This document shows positions 16,490 to 26,255 of a stretch of 39,060 nucleotides of DNA, piece by piece. The notes below the pieces were generated by a model that saw nothing but the letters and a program-made list of their open reading frames with translations, did not search any database and had not been told where the DNA came from. This DNA is from Bacillota bacterium (GTDB lineage Bacteria; Bacillota; Clostridia; Saccharofermentanales; DTU023). Position 1 is the first letter of the stretch; every line of letters starts with the position of its first letter. The stretch lies in the NCBI GenBank assembly GCA_023389255.1, contig JAEWER010000023.1, forward strand, positions 1-39,060, written 5' to 3'. The position numbers and the translations under genes were made by a program.

Positions 16490-18088
16490 CTAACTCGGTA
16501 ATCGATCCGTCAAATGAGCCAAACTACGGAGTTTTTCAGCTAGATTATCATCTGTAACTCCAGGTAACATACGCCACTGCCAATTACCGCTCACAGTTCC
16601 AGGTGTATTAATACGACTTTCTGAGCCCAACGCTAGCAAATCTTGCATCTGCAGAATTACGGTATTAGCCACTGTTGCCATAGCTCCTTTGATAAAGCCA
16701 AAAGCAGCGCTATATTCATCATCTTCGGGGATATGTTGCAAATTAAAGTATTCTTTAGCGAGCTTTACATCTGCTTTTGGTCCATTCTTAAGCCAGCCCC
16801 TAGCTGTGTCGTTGTCGTGAGTTCCCACATAGAGCACACAATTTTCCACTACATGGTGTGGTAGATAGTCACTATGTGCATTAGGTGAAAAAGCAAACTC
16901 TAAGACTTTCATGCCTGGCAATCCACAAATGCGTCGCAAGGTGTGCACCTCTGCGGTAATAATACCCAAATCTTCTGCGATTAAAGGCAGTTCACCCAAG
17001 GCTTCTTCCAGTGCTTCAAAGAGAGCTATACCAGGACCTTTTACCCATAAACCACGTTTAGCAGTGACATCGCCATATGGCACTGCCCAGTAGGATTCGA
17101 GTCCACGGAAGTGATCTATCCGCACTAAATCGTAGAAACGCAGAGCAAATTGTAGTCGCTTAACCCACCAACTGTAATTATCTTCAGCCATTTTTTGCCA
17201 ATCGTAGAGTGGATTACCCCACAGTTGACCATCCTCACTGAAATAATCTGGGGGACAGCCTGCAACAAAAGTAGGGTTTAGTTCGCAATCCAATTGGAAT
17301 AACTCTGGATTACTCCAAACATCCACACAGTCAGCTGCTAAGTAGATTGGTATATCGCCGATCAATTTAATGCCAGCCTCATTCGCATACGATCGCAGAT
17401 CCTGCCACTGACGATAAAACAGGAATTGTAAAAACTGATAAAACCCGATCTGATCTTGATGCTCTCTGGCAAAACTGAGCAAGGCTTCAGGATCTCTTTC
17501 TTTCAGAGGTGTTGGCCATGCTTGCCAGGGAGCTCCGTTCTCGTGTGCTTTGATCGCCATATACAGAGAGTAGTCGCCAAGCCAACTCTCTTCCGCCGCA
17601 CAAAACTCTTTGAACTCTGATCTAAGCTCTGCAAACGCGCCGAAATTAAACGTATCGTATGCCCAGCGCAAAATCTCTAAACGATTTTGTCGCATCAACT
17701 CATAATCAACTTGACTGGGATTATCGCCAAATGGTAGTTGATTTAACGCAGATGTCTCCAAAATACCCAAATGACATAATTCTTCTAAGTCTATAAAGTA
17801 GGGATTACCTGCCTTTGCCGAAAAACTCTGATAGGGAGAATTTACATAATCGATGTGGCCGATGGGTAAAATTTGCCAATAAGACTGTCCTGATCGACGC
17901 AAAAAGTCTACGAACTCTTTAGCTGCCTTACCCAAAGTACCGATGCCATAAGGGGATGGCAACGAAAAGATAGGTAGCAACACGCCACTACGACGATATT
18001 TCCTACGAATAGTTCCATCACCTAAGCCCAGTTCTTCTAATTCTTCTGTTGCAGTTTCTAATTTTTCTAGCAAATTGCGATCTATCAT
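16490..18088 (-). CDS. malQ: 4-alpha-glucanotransferase (amylomaltase, GH77)
   Basis: A 532-residue cytoplasmic enzyme that moves alpha-1,4-glucan segments between maltodextrins. GH77 signatures are clear: SGVLLPIFSLPSPYGIGTLG near the start, SPYQSFSAKAGNPYFIDL, the nucleophile Asp in RIDHFRG, the acid/base Glu in LIAEDLG, and the third carboxylate in YVGTHDNDT. The length is typical of bacterial short-type MalQ. I chose the ATG at 18088 because GGAG lies 6 nt upstream and its ATG overlaps the mfd stop as ATGA; an ATG seven codons earlier has no ribosome site. A glycan enzyme coupled to a transcription-repair factor is an odd pairing; it is the last gene of the long minus-strand run. Confidence 0.95.
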   Translation of the reverse strand: MIDRNLLEKLETATEELEELGLGDGTIRRKYRRSGVLLPIFSLPSPYGIGTLGKAAKEFVDFLRRSGQSYWQILPIGHIDYVNSPYQSFSAKAGNPYFIDLEELCHLGILETSALNQLPFGDNPSQVDYELMRQNRLEILRWAYDTFNFGAFAELRSEFKEFCAAEESWLGDYSLYMAIKAHENGAPWQAWPTPLKERDPEALLSFAREHQDQIGFYQFLQFLFYRQWQDLRSYANEAGIKLIGDIPIYLAADCVDVWSNPELFQLDCELNPTFVAGCPPDYFSEDGQLWGNPLYDWQKMAEDNYSWWVKRLQFALRFYDLVRIDHFRGLESYWAVPYGDVTAKRGLWVKGPGIALFEALEEALGELPLIAEDLGIITAEVHTLRRICGLPGMKVLEFAFSPNAHSDYLPHHVVENCVLYVGTHDNDTARGWLKNGPKADVKLAKEYFNLQHIPEDDEYSAAFGFIKGAMATVANTVILQMQDLLALGSESRINTPGTVSGNWQWRMLPGVTDDNLAEKLRSLAHLTDRLPS

Positions 18089-21000
18089 GTTAACTCCGTC
18101 AATTGGCATAAGCGAACTAGTAGTTTTACTTTTTCTTCGGCAACTTGCGGTGCTTTTAACACAGTCAAGTATGGTTTTGCGCCTGCATTGAATACCACTC
18201 TACCCGTAAAAGTAGCATCATCGAAGATAGGCGCTAAACGTTGCATATTGAGTTGAGCTTTATCTGAAAATTGCAAGATTAGGCGATCATTTTGCTCTCG
18301 GATCCGCAAGATGTGTAAAGTTTGCGCCACATTGCGCACATAAGCTAAGTTGAGCAAGGTTAGGCTGGCTTTGGGCAAATCGCCGTAACGATCTAGCAAT
18401 TCGTCCATCACATCGCTATAAGCTACTTTAGAGCGAACATTGCTGATTTTGCGATAGAAATCCATGCGCTCACCCTCATCTGGAATATAACTATCTGGCA
18501 AGATCGCTTCTACATTTAAGTCGACCACAGTTTCAGGCAAGGGCTCAGGTAAAGGATCACCCTCTAATTCATGCACAGCTTCATCCAACATTTTGCAGTA
18601 AAGATCATATCCAATGGCTTCCAAGTGACCACTCTGCTCTGCTCCGAGCAAGTTACCAGCTCCCCTAACTTCTAAATCACGCATAGCAATTTTGAAACCT
18701 GAACCCAGCTCTGTGAAATCACGGATTGCCACCAAACGTTTACTAGCATCTTCTTTTAAGATTTTATTACCGTCGTAAGTGATATAGGCGTATGCCTGTC
18801 TTTCCGAGCGACCTACACGTCCACGTATTTGGTAGAGTTGGGCTAATCCCAATCTATCAGCTTGTTCAACGATAATAGTATTGACATTGGGCATATCAAT
18901 ACCAGATTCAATGATGGTGGTACAAACTAAAATATCTGCTTCGCCAGCGATAAATGAGGCGATCACGTCATCTAATTCGTGGCTACTCATTTTGCCATGA
19001 GCATATAAGATACGTGCTCCTGGCAATCTTTCCGCCAACTCTTTACACTTGCCCGCTATTTTGTAAGTGTTGTTGAAGAGATAGAATACCTGTCCGCCAC
19101 GGCTGATCTCTCGCAAGATGGCTTCATCTACAATTCCTTCTTCGTATGGGAGCACAAAAGTTTGAATGGGTCTTCGATCTTCGGGTCCCATCTCCAGCGT
19201 AGAAATATCACGAATACCTGAAAGCGACATATGCAAAGTACGTGGTATGGGCGTTGCACTCAAGGTGAGCACATCGACTTGCGGATATTTTTCTTTAATT
19301 TTTTCTTTATGATTAACGCCAAAACGCTGTTCTTCATCCACAACCAATAAGCCTAAGTCACGAAATTTTACTTGGTTAGTGAGCAGGCGATGCGTGCCAA
19401 TCACTAAATCAATATCGCCTTGCTCTAATTGGCGACAAATCTGTTTAGCTTCAGTTTCTGAAACAAAACGATTGAGCAAGCGACAACGCACAGGGAATTC
19501 GCCTAATCGCTCGCAGAAATTTTCGTAGTGCTGATGGCTAAGCACAGTTGTGGGCGCTAGCATCGCTGCTTGTTTACCACTCATCACCGCTTTGAACAGA
19601 GCACGAAAAGCAATCTCCGTTTTGCCAAAGCCCACATCGCCACACAAAAGACGATCCATCACTTTGGGCGATTCCATATCGCTCTTAATTTCGGCTATAG
19701 AACGGGCTTGATCAGGAGTTAATTCAAACGGAAAACTAGCCTCAAATTCCTCTTGCCAATTGTTATCTGGGCTGAATTGATAGCCTTTTTGGGCTCGTCT
19801 TTCCGCATAAATTTTAATCAAATTCACCGCTAGCTTGCGAATAGATTCACTGGCTCGTTGCTTGGCTTGTTGCCACTGCTTACCACCCATTCTGCCAACT
19901 TTGGGCTTTTTCCCCTCCGGCGCAATGTATTTTTGAATCTGATCTAAACTATCTACAGGAATATAGAGATTATCTTCATCCGCATATGCGATGTGCAGAT
20001 AATCACGCTTTACTCCCTCATTGGTGATAGTATGCAAGCCTTTGTACAAACCAATGCCGTGAACTTCGTGTACTACATACTCGCCCGGTCTGAGATCGCT
20101 AAATAGCTCAATTTTTCTCCCCTTAAATTGGCGAGCACGTCTAGCTCTTTGTTGCACACCAAAAATATCTTCGCTACCTATGAACAGTAACTGGGCTTTG
20201 GGCCACACAAAACCCTGTCTTAGGCGATAAGGACTAATCTCACAAGTTATATTCTGAGTTGCAAGATTTTCTGCTAGGCGCTTAGCTCGTTGCTGATTAC
20301 CGGCAAACAACACTACCTTGAACCCTTGTCCTTGATATCTCTCAATATCTCGATAGAGTTGAGTTTCTCTGGCACGATAGCGATCGCTGGTGTGGACTAA
20401 TAGTTGATGCTTTTCCGCTAAGGGTAATCCGTTACCCGTCTCTGCTATTTGTGCTAAAGTAACTGCCGGATGTTTGGCTAACTGTTGCCAAACCGTAGTT
20501 ACAGACAAAAAATTATCTTCCGCTTGTGGTAGCACCGTTTGACGCAAAAGGGCGTTGCTTAACCGCTCTGTGCGTTCAGCTTGTTGCTGATCCAAGCGTT
20601 GTCTGATCAAGCTCAATTCATCTAAAAAAAGTACTTGCTTGTCTTTGATATAGGACAAAATACTGCTGGTATCCTGTCTCAAGGCAAACAACCAACGTTC
20701 AAACCCTGGGAATAAACCTAAAGTGCGAAAGCGTTCTGCATCCTTGTTGGCTAGCGTTTGATAAGCATCTGCCTGCTTTTTCTCCGCTCCTTGACGCAAA
20801 GCTATCTTGTGGGCGGCAACTCCCTCACTCACCACTCGCAGAGCCAATTGCTCCAGCTCTAACTGACTTACTAACCATTCCTGGGCTGGTGGAATAAATA
20901 CTTGTTCTCGACTATCTATCGAGCGTTGCGTATCAAAGGCAAATTGTCTGATATCGTCTACTTCGTTATCAAAAAAAGATAATCTAATCGCTACGGCTTC

Positions 21001-21558
21001 TCCATCTTGCACTAAGCCGATATCGATAACATCACCACGGCTAGCAAACTGTCCGATGCTCTCAATCTGACGTACTCTCTCATAACCTAGTGTACGGAGA
21101 TGCTCGCAGAGTTCTACTGGTTCACATAAATCACCTAAAGCGAAAGTTAATGCCCTAGAAGCTAGGTTCTTTAGATCGGGTACAATTTCCGTTAAATTTT
21201 GCGCAGGGATAATCAAGTAATCGAGCTCATCTTGCATCCATTGACACAGGGTGTTAGCACGGTAAATATTTGCTTCTCTGCTACTTGCCACTGCATCAGT
21301 AAAAGTGTAGGCACGTGGTCGTAAAACTTCGATGCGAGCATCGGGATTAAGAGCTGTTAAGTTGTCATAAAACAAGCGGGCTTTTAATTCGTCAGCTACA
21401 AGTAACACACATGTTTGGGGCGATCTGATAGCGCTACAGACATAGGCTTTAGCACTATCTGGCAAACCGATTAAATTGGCGCTCTTTGCTGTACCTAAAC
21501 CTTTCGCATCTATCGCCAATTGTTGCCAAAAATCCTGGTCACTCACAAAATCTGACAA
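18085..21558 (-). CDS. mfd: Transcription-repair coupling factor Mfd
   Basis: An 1157-residue SF2 translocase that removes RNA polymerase stalled at DNA lesions and recruits UvrA. The N-terminal UvrB-like damage-recruitment modules come first, followed by the RNA-polymerase interaction (CarD-like) domain at LRPGEYVVHEVHGIGLYKG. The RecG-like motor has Walker A GDVGFGKTE, the DEEQ box (VVDEEQRFG), TATPIPRT and the QIRGRVGRS motif VI. A C-terminal TRCF domain (PDSYIPDEGERMDFYRKI) completes the protein. The start is a TTG at 21558: GAGGAG, formed by the last two pth codons, lies 6 nt before it, and no in-frame ATG is near. The gap to pth is only 3 nt, and the 3' end overlaps malQ by 4 nt. Confidence 0.97.
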   Translation of the reverse strand: MSDFVSDQDFWQQLAIDAKGLGTAKSANLIGLPDSAKAYVCSAIRSPQTCVLLVADELKARLFYDNLTALNPDARIEVLRPRAYTFTDAVASSREANIYRANTLCQWMQDELDYLIIPAQNLTEIVPDLKNLASRALTFALGDLCEPVELCEHLRTLGYERVRQIESIGQFASRGDVIDIGLVQDGEAVAIRLSFFDNEVDDIRQFAFDTQRSIDSREQVFIPPAQEWLVSQLELEQLALRVVSEGVAAHKIALRQGAEKKQADAYQTLANKDAERFRTLGLFPGFERWLFALRQDTSSILSYIKDKQVLFLDELSLIRQRLDQQQAERTERLSNALLRQTVLPQAEDNFLSVTTVWQQLAKHPAVTLAQIAETGNGLPLAEKHQLLVHTSDRYRARETQLYRDIERYQGQGFKVVLFAGNQQRAKRLAENLATQNITCEISPYRLRQGFVWPKAQLLFIGSEDIFGVQQRARRARQFKGRKIELFSDLRPGEYVVHEVHGIGLYKGLHTITNEGVKRDYLHIAYADEDNLYIPVDSLDQIQKYIAPEGKKPKVGRMGGKQWQQAKQRASESIRKLAVNLIKIYAERRAQKGYQFSPDNNWQEEFEASFPFELTPDQARSIAEIKSDMESPKVMDRLLCGDVGFGKTEIAFRALFKAVMSGKQAAMLAPTTVLSHQHYENFCERLGEFPVRCRLLNRFVSETEAKQICRQLEQGDIDLVIGTHRLLTNQVKFRDLGLLVVDEEQRFGVNHKEKIKEKYPQVDVLTLSATPIPRTLHMSLSGIRDISTLEMGPEDRRPIQTFVLPYEEGIVDEAILREISRGGQVFYLFNNTYKIAGKCKELAERLPGARILYAHGKMSSHELDDVIASFIAGEADILVCTTIIESGIDMPNVNTIIVEQADRLGLAQLYQIRGRVGRSERQAYAYITYDGNKILKEDASKRLVAIRDFTELGSGFKIAMRDLEVRGAGNLLGAEQSGHLEAIGYDLYCKMLDEAVHELEGDPLPEPLPETVVDLNVEAILPDSYIPDEGERMDFYRKISNVRSKVAYSDVMDELLDRYGDLPKASLTLLNLAYVRNVAQTLHILRIREQNDRLILQFSDKAQLNMQRLAPIFDDATFTGRVVFNAGAKPYLTVLKAPQVAEEKVKLLVRLCQLTELT

Positions 21559-21561
21559 AAT

Positions 21562-22179
21562 TTACTCCTCTGTTTGTTTTGCACTCGTCTCTTTGGCTTC
21601 TGTTACTTGCTTGCGCACATTGATTTGACGCATTGCGCTATCAATATCTTGTTCAACCATGAGGCGTACAGCATCGGCTGCTTTGGTTATACCTTGCTCT
21701 GCCTCTAGCACCTTATCGCCCTTAATTTCAGATAACACCAAATCGATGATGTCTCTGTTTCTATCCTGTGGTCCAAATCCTACACGCACACGCACAAAAT
21801 TTTGACTCTGCAAATGTTTCACAATGGAACGCATACCGTTATGGGTGCCTGCTCCACCTTGTTTACGAATTCTAACATCCCCTAAATTGAGATCGATATC
21901 ATCATAAATAACGATTACATCCTCGGGTTGAAGTTTGTAGAAATCCAAAACACTGCGCACAGCCAGACCACTATTATTCATCATGGTTAAGGGCTTAAGC
22001 AAAGTTATTTGCAAATCACCAACTCTTTTTTCACCAGTTAGGGAGTGCCATCTTTGACGGCACAATTCCACACCCCATTTTTGTGCGACTTCATCTAAAA
22101 CAAGAAATCCCAGATTATGCCAAGTATTACTATACTTAGCCCCAGGATTACCTAAACCAACTACTACTTTGCGCTGCAT
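21562..22179 (-). CDS. pth: Peptidyl-tRNA hydrolase
   Basis: A 205-residue enzyme that frees tRNA from prematurely released peptidyl-tRNA. The opening VVVGLGNPGAKY contains the conserved Asn (N11). The catalytic His is H21 (TWHNLGF), and the supporting Asp is in IYDDIDLNLG. GGAGTHNGMRSI and RVRVGFGPQDR are also family-typical. I chose the ATG at 22179 because AGAGGA lies just upstream; an earlier in-frame ATG would overlap rlmH and has no family match. A C-terminal tail rich in Lys, Glu and Thr extends past the usual end. It follows rlmH after 7 nt, and its last codons supply the mfd ribosome site. Confidence 0.96.
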   Translation of the reverse strand: MQRKVVVGLGNPGAKYSNTWHNLGFLVLDEVAQKWGVELCRQRWHSLTGEKRVGDLQITLLKPLTMMNNSGLAVRSVLDFYKLQPEDVIVIYDDIDLNLGDVRIRKQGGAGTHNGMRSIVKHLQSQNFVRVRVGFGPQDRNRDIIDLVLSEIKGDKVLEAEQGITKAADAVRLMVEQDIDSAMRQINVRKQVTEAKETSAKQTEE

Positions 22180-22186
22180 AGTTCCT

Positions 22187-22654
22187 CTATTTATGGTAAG
22201 TTTCTCCAGCATTGATCTTAAAGGCACGATAAATTTGCTCCAACAATATCAGTCTAGTCATTTGATGTGTAAAAGTGAGTTGCGACAAGCAGATGCCACG
22301 CTTAAATTGAGCTCTGATGGTTTCAGCAAAACCAGAGCTACCTGCAATAACCAAACAAATTTCACTCACCCCCCGAACCGTCTGCTCCGCTAACAATTCA
22401 GCGAACTGTTCAGAACTTATTTCTGGGGCATGCAAATCGCAGAGCCACACTTGTGCCTCCGCTGGTATTTTGGCTAAAATTGCCTCAGCCTCGCGTGCAA
22501 GACGTTGCTTGATCGGCAAGCTATCTGGCGCATCCGGCACGACAATTTGCTTTAACTTACAGTATCGACTCAGGCGTTTAGTGTATTCTTCAATACCTGA
22601 CACCAGCCATTTTTCTTTAATTTTGCCCACACAAACTAGCGTAATCTTTAACAT
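22187..22654 (-). CDS. rlmH: 23S rRNA (pseudouridine1915-N3)-methyltransferase RlmH
   Basis: A 155-residue SPOUT-class methyltransferase that modifies pseudouridine 1915 in helix 69 of 23S rRNA on the assembled ribosome. The N-terminal ITLVCVGKIKEKW and C-terminal ILLEQIYRAFKI...YHK are diagnostic, and the length is exactly typical. The SAM-binding glycine loop, usually written GGxxG in this family, here reads AGSSG at residues 104-108, a modest departure. Its ATG overlaps the walJ stop by one base (TAATG), and pth follows after 7 nt. It belongs to the conserved wal-region gene order of Bacillota. Confidence 0.94.
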   Translation of the reverse strand: MLKITLVCVGKIKEKWLVSGIEEYTKRLSRYCKLKQIVVPDAPDSLPIKQRLAREAEAILAKIPAEAQVWLCDLHAPEISSEQFAELLAEQTVRGVSEICLVIAGSSGFAETIRAQFKRGICLSQLTFTHQMTRLILLEQIYRAFKINAGETYHK

Positions 22655-23448
22655 TAGAGTTCCATCACCGGACTAGGTTCATAGCGCGGTGCCACCAGTA
22701 ACTGATAATCTGCATTTATTTTTGCGCCAATCTGTTTTAAATAACTACAGACGGTACTTTGCGCTAATGCAGGATAATTATTTTGCTTACTCAAGTGCGA
22801 TAGCACAATTTTTTCTGTGCCTTGTTGCAATAAAAATTGTAATAATTTGCCAGCTAACCTGTTAGACAAGTGTCCATAATCTCCTGCCACTCTTTGTTTG
22901 AGCCATTTGGGATAAGGACCCAGTCGCAACAATTCTTCATCGTAATTCGCTTCCAAAAACAACAGCTTGGCATTGAGTAAAGATTTGAGTGTTTTGGCAT
23001 GAATGGAGCCAGTATCTGTACAGATGGCAATGTCACCTTTGGCGGTATGGATACGATACCCTTGTGGCTCAACCGCATCATGCGATAATTCAATGGGCGT
23101 GAGTTTAGTATCACCAATAGCAAAAGCTGTGCCAGCTTCTAACACTCGCACCAATGATGCATCAAAACTACCTATTTCGGGCAAGCTAGCAGCTAAAGTT
23201 TTCTCAGTGATATAAAGTGGCAAACCGTAACGGCGCAAGACTACACCTAGCCCTGAAATGTGATCCTTATGTTCATGGGTGATCACAATTCCTTGTAAAT
23301 CTTGGGGCATAACATCTAAAGACGCCAATCTGCTAGCAAATTGACGTCCATTCAAGCCACAATCTACAACAAATTTATCCTGACCATTTTGAATGAAGAT
23401 GGCGTTGCCACTACTCCCCGAGCATAGAGATGACGCTCTTACCAGCAC
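22654..23448 (-). CDS. walJ: Metallo-beta-lactamase-fold hydrolase WalJ/YycJ
   Basis: A 264-residue cytoplasmic metallo-beta-lactamase-fold protein of the YycJ branch, an exonuclease-like protein linked in the literature to cell-wall and DNA-replication coordination. The opening SLCSGSSGNAIFI and the metal-binding HEHKDH at residues 58-63 are diagnostic. Further ligand motifs are ELSHDAVEP, CTDTG and the late LSHLSKQNN. The start is a GTG at 23448 with AGGAGG nine bases upstream; it overlaps the murA 3' end by 38 nt. rlmH follows with a one-base overlap. Its place after walRK supports the assignment. Confidence 0.93.
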   Translation of the reverse strand: MLVRASSLCSGSSGNAIFIQNGQDKFVVDCGLNGRQFASRLASLDVMPQDLQGIVITHEHKDHISGLGVVLRRYGLPLYITEKTLAASLPEIGSFDASLVRVLEAGTAFAIGDTKLTPIELSHDAVEPQGYRIHTAKGDIAICTDTGSIHAKTLKSLLNAKLLFLEANYDEELLRLGPYPKWLKQRVAGDYGHLSNRLAGKLLQFLLQQGTEKIVLSHLSKQNNYPALAQSTVCSYLKQIGAKINADYQLLVAPRYEPSPVMEL

Positions 23449-24748
23449 TTTTCTCTACCTCCTGCTCGCAACGTTCAATTGCGCCACCAATACTTTTAAT
23501 TTTTGCTATGAAGTTTTCATAGCCACGCTCAATCGCATAAGCTCTGCTCACTTCTGTTACGCCAGAAGCTGCTAGACCAGCCATGACCATGGCGGCACCC
23601 GCACGCAAATCGCGAGCTTTAACATGTGCACCACGTAAGGGTAATCCCCCTTGGATAACCGCTAATTTACCAGAAGTAAAAATGTTAGCTCCCATACGCT
23701 TGAGATCGTCAACATATTGAAAACGGTTCTCCCACACATTCTCAATAACTCGACCCGTGCCCTCAGCACCACACAGCAGTACTGTTGCCTGCGGTTGCAA
23801 ATCGGTTGGGAAACCGGGATAAGGCATAGTTCTAAAGCTACAAGGCAACAATCTTTCGCTAGGCTTGAGTGCCACTCGCAAAGATTCAGGGCCTTCTTCT
23901 ACCAGTGCGCCCATCTCGATTAACTTGGCGGTCAGCGGCTCCATATGCTTAGGGATAATGTTATGTACCGTAACATCGCCATGGGTTAGAGCGGCCATCA
24001 TCATAAATGTGCCTGCTTCAATTTGATCTGGGATAATTGTATAAGTCTGATTAGCAGGCAAGTACGGTTTACCCGTAATCTTGATAACATCAGTACCTGC
24101 ACCTCTAACATCAGCACCCATAGTATTCAAAAAGTTAGCGACATCTACGATATGGGGCTCTTTAGCTGCATTATCGATCACCGTGATACCATCTGCCTTA
24201 GCAGCTGCTAGCATAATATTGATAGTTGCACCCACGCTAACCTGATCCAAGAAGATGGCCGCACCTTTGAGATGCACCGCCTCTAAATCAATTAGACCGT
24301 CGACTTTATCTCTTTCACTAGCTCCCATCATGGAAAAGCCTTTGAGATGCAAGTCCATGGGGCGTGATCCAAAGTCACAACCACCTGGCATATCTAACTT
24401 GGCTTTACCACATTTGGCTAAAAAAGCGCCGAGCAAGTAGTACGAACCTCTGATCTTGCGCACTCTCTCGCCCACTGCTTCATAGGTATTGATCGTCTGC
24501 GGATTTATTTTGACGGTATTTTCAGCCAGCCACGTTACTTCCGCTCCTAAATCACGCAAAATATCGAGCAATACCAAGATGTCACGCACTCTAGGTAAAT
24601 TCTCAATAATGCTATAGCCATCGACTAACACAGCTGCAGCCACAATACCTAGCGCTGCATTCTTTGATCCACTGATCTGTAACTCGCCTTTTAGGCTACT
24701 GGCACCAGTAACTCTATAGATAAATTGATTATCGTTTTCCATATTCAT
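23411..24748 (-). CDS. murA: UDP-N-acetylglucosamine 1-carboxyvinyltransferase
   Basis: A 445-residue enzyme that moves enolpyruvate from phosphoenolpyruvate to UDP-GlcNAc, the first committed step of peptidoglycan synthesis and the target of fosfomycin. The Lys-Asn pair of GSKNAALGI (residues 29-30) is present. The active-site Cys is C124 in PGGCDFGSRPMDLH, so the enzyme should be fosfomycin-sensitive rather than of the Asp variant. The C-terminal GYPGFPTDLQPQ-like motif is present as PYPGFPTDLQPQ. Upstream there is only TAAGCTAGAT between the walK stop and the ATG and no clear ribosome site, so translation is probably coupled to walK. Location inside the wal run ties wall precursor synthesis to its main regulator. 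Confidence 0.96.
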   Translation of the reverse strand: MNMENDNQFIYRVTGASSLKGELQISGSKNAALGIVAAAVLVDGYSIIENLPRVRDILVLLDILRDLGAEVTWLAENTVKINPQTINTYEAVGERVRKIRGSYYLLGAFLAKCGKAKLDMPGGCDFGSRPMDLHLKGFSMMGASERDKVDGLIDLEAVHLKGAAIFLDQVSVGATINIMLAAAKADGITVIDNAAKEPHIVDVANFLNTMGADVRGAGTDVIKITGKPYLPANQTYTIIPDQIEAGTFMMMAALTHGDVTVHNIIPKHMEPLTAKLIEMGALVEEGPESLRVALKPSERLLPCSFRTMPYPGFPTDLQPQATVLLCGAEGTGRVIENVWENRFQYVDDLKRMGANIFTSGKLAVIQGGLPLRGAHVKARDLRAGAAMVMAGLAASGVTEVSRAYAIERGYENFIAKIKSIGGAIERCEQEVEKSAGKSVISMLGE

Positions 24749-24755
24749 ATCTAGC

Positions 24756-26255
24756 TTAAGCTATCACTTTTGTGATCTGCTCAAATTGATTATTTCTTTC
24801 TTCTGAACTTAGATTATCTAAAACTGAAGCGTACTTGTCTAACTCTGCAATACTTAATTGACCCCAATTTGCAGAAAGTTCATGTTGTTGCGCAATTTTT
24901 TCCAATTCTGGAAGCGCAGCTTTTTGCAATTCGCTCAATTCTTTGCTCTGTTTTTCTAAGGCAAAAATTGTTTGGCGCATAGTTTTGTAAATATCAGGTA
25001 AAGTGATACTGAATTCTGTGAATTGACTTGGTTCACTTTGGACTGACACTTCACCACCCTGCAACTCAATCAATTCTTGCACGATCGAAAGTCCTAAACC
25101 TGTACCACCTAACTGCCTTGAGCCAGTGGTATCAACACGATAAAAACGTTCAAAGATATGGCTTAAATGTTCTGGCGCCATACCAATGCCTGTATCTCGT
25201 ACTTTGATATACACTTCATCGAGCAAGGCGCCAACAAAAACGTTGATCTCTCCACCTTCAGGCGAATACTTGATCGCATTAGACAAGAGATTAGAAACAA
25301 CACGCTCCATCGCCGTTAAGTCAACAAATACTGCTGGCAACTTGGTGTGAAGCTGTACTTTAAGACGTTGTTGTTTGGCTTCTGCTCTTTCCTTGAAACG
25401 TTCGCAAACCAACATAATAATTTGTGCCACGTCTTGCGCTCGCATTTGTGTGTAGTAGGCTTTGCCATCTAGGCGTGACAAGAGCAATAGATCGTCGATC
25501 AGCTTTTCCATGCGCACCGCATCTCGATAGATACGATCTACATCTCGTTCAATTTGAATTGGTGTCTTTTCGGCAAGCCCCCATTCAAGCAAAGTTTCAG
25601 AATAGGATTTAATGGTAGTGAGTGGTGTTCTCAATTCATGCGAAACATTGGCAACAAATTTTTGGCGCTGTGTCTCTAAAGTAGAAGCTTCCGTCACATC
25701 TTCAAGGAGCACAATGGTCATCTCTTCTGTTTGCGGTTTGAGCGTAAAAGTTGATTCAGCTAATTCCAGTTGCAGATCTTTGCTGATCTGTGGCAGTTGC
25801 TTGATCTGCTCTGATCCAACTTCAGTTAAACTTATCGCATAAATATGCCCAGAAACTTCGAACTGAGAGTGTAATTTAAGCTTGCCACTGCTCATTTTGG
25901 CACTTTGTACCCGCTCCGCTATCCCCAATAAATGGCTACATTCATCAAGATTGTGTGGTAGCTTTTCTAGAATTTGTTGTGCCTTAGGGTTATAAAAGAC
26001 GAGTTGCTCATTGCCATCAAAGGCAAGCATTCCCAAATCCACCAAACAGAGCAAGTTCTGTAACCGCTGTTGCTTTAAGACAAACTGCTTTAGTTGCTGA
26101 CGTTGTTTAAGTTGACGCGCACCAAACCACATAGCGCCAACAAGCAAGCTAACAAACAAGACAAAGGCGAGCCCCCAACCAACGGTACCCGCCTGTAAAA
26201 AGAAGCTGGTTACAGCTCTATTTAAGATCACGGCTAAAATAATAACCCACCCCAC
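24756..26255 (-). CDS. walK: WalK-like sensor histidine kinase without extracellular domain
   Basis: About 499 residues. Two closely spaced hydrophobic segments (roughly residues 3-20 and 26-45) are followed by a short linker with no evident HAMP, a PAS domain (LVDLGMLAFDGNEQLVFYNP), the phosphoacceptor H206 in VANVSHELRTPL, and a HATPase domain with N box (LSNAIKYSPEGG), DTGIGM, FERFYR and GGTGLGLSIV. About 80 helical, Glu/Gln/Leu-rich residues follow the kinase core, which is unusual. The large extracellular loop of Bacillus WalK is missing. The start is uncertain: the GTG at 26255 overlaps walR by 38 nt and lacks a ribosome site, and a GTG at 26231 is another option. I assign WalK by its partner and by the murA-walJ-rlmH neighbourhood; YycH and YycI are absent from it. 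Confidence 0.88.
   Translation of the reverse strand: MGWVIILAVILNRAVTSFFLQAGTVGWGLAFVLFVSLLVGAMWFGARQLKQRQQLKQFVLKQQRLQNLLCLVDLGMLAFDGNEQLVFYNPKAQQILEKLPHNLDECSHLLGIAERVQSAKMSSGKLKLHSQFEVSGHIYAISLTEVGSEQIKQLPQISKDLQLELAESTFTLKPQTEEMTIVLLEDVTEASTLETQRQKFVANVSHELRTPLTTIKSYSETLLEWGLAEKTPIQIERDVDRIYRDAVRMEKLIDDLLLLSRLDGKAYYTQMRAQDVAQIIMLVCERFKERAEAKQQRLKVQLHTKLPAVFVDLTAMERVVSNLLSNAIKYSPEGGEINVFVGALLDEVYIKVRDTGIGMAPEHLSHIFERFYRVDTTGSRQLGGTGLGLSIVQELIELQGGEVSVQSEPSQFTEFSITLPDIYKTMRQTIFALEKQSKELSELQKAALPELEKIAQQHELSANWGQLSIAELDKYASVLDNLSSEERNNQFEQITKVIA

Noticed and set aside
22654..23215. Alternative frames within walJ
   Set aside because: Both overlap the well-conserved metallo-beta-lactamase gene and show no coding features of their own.
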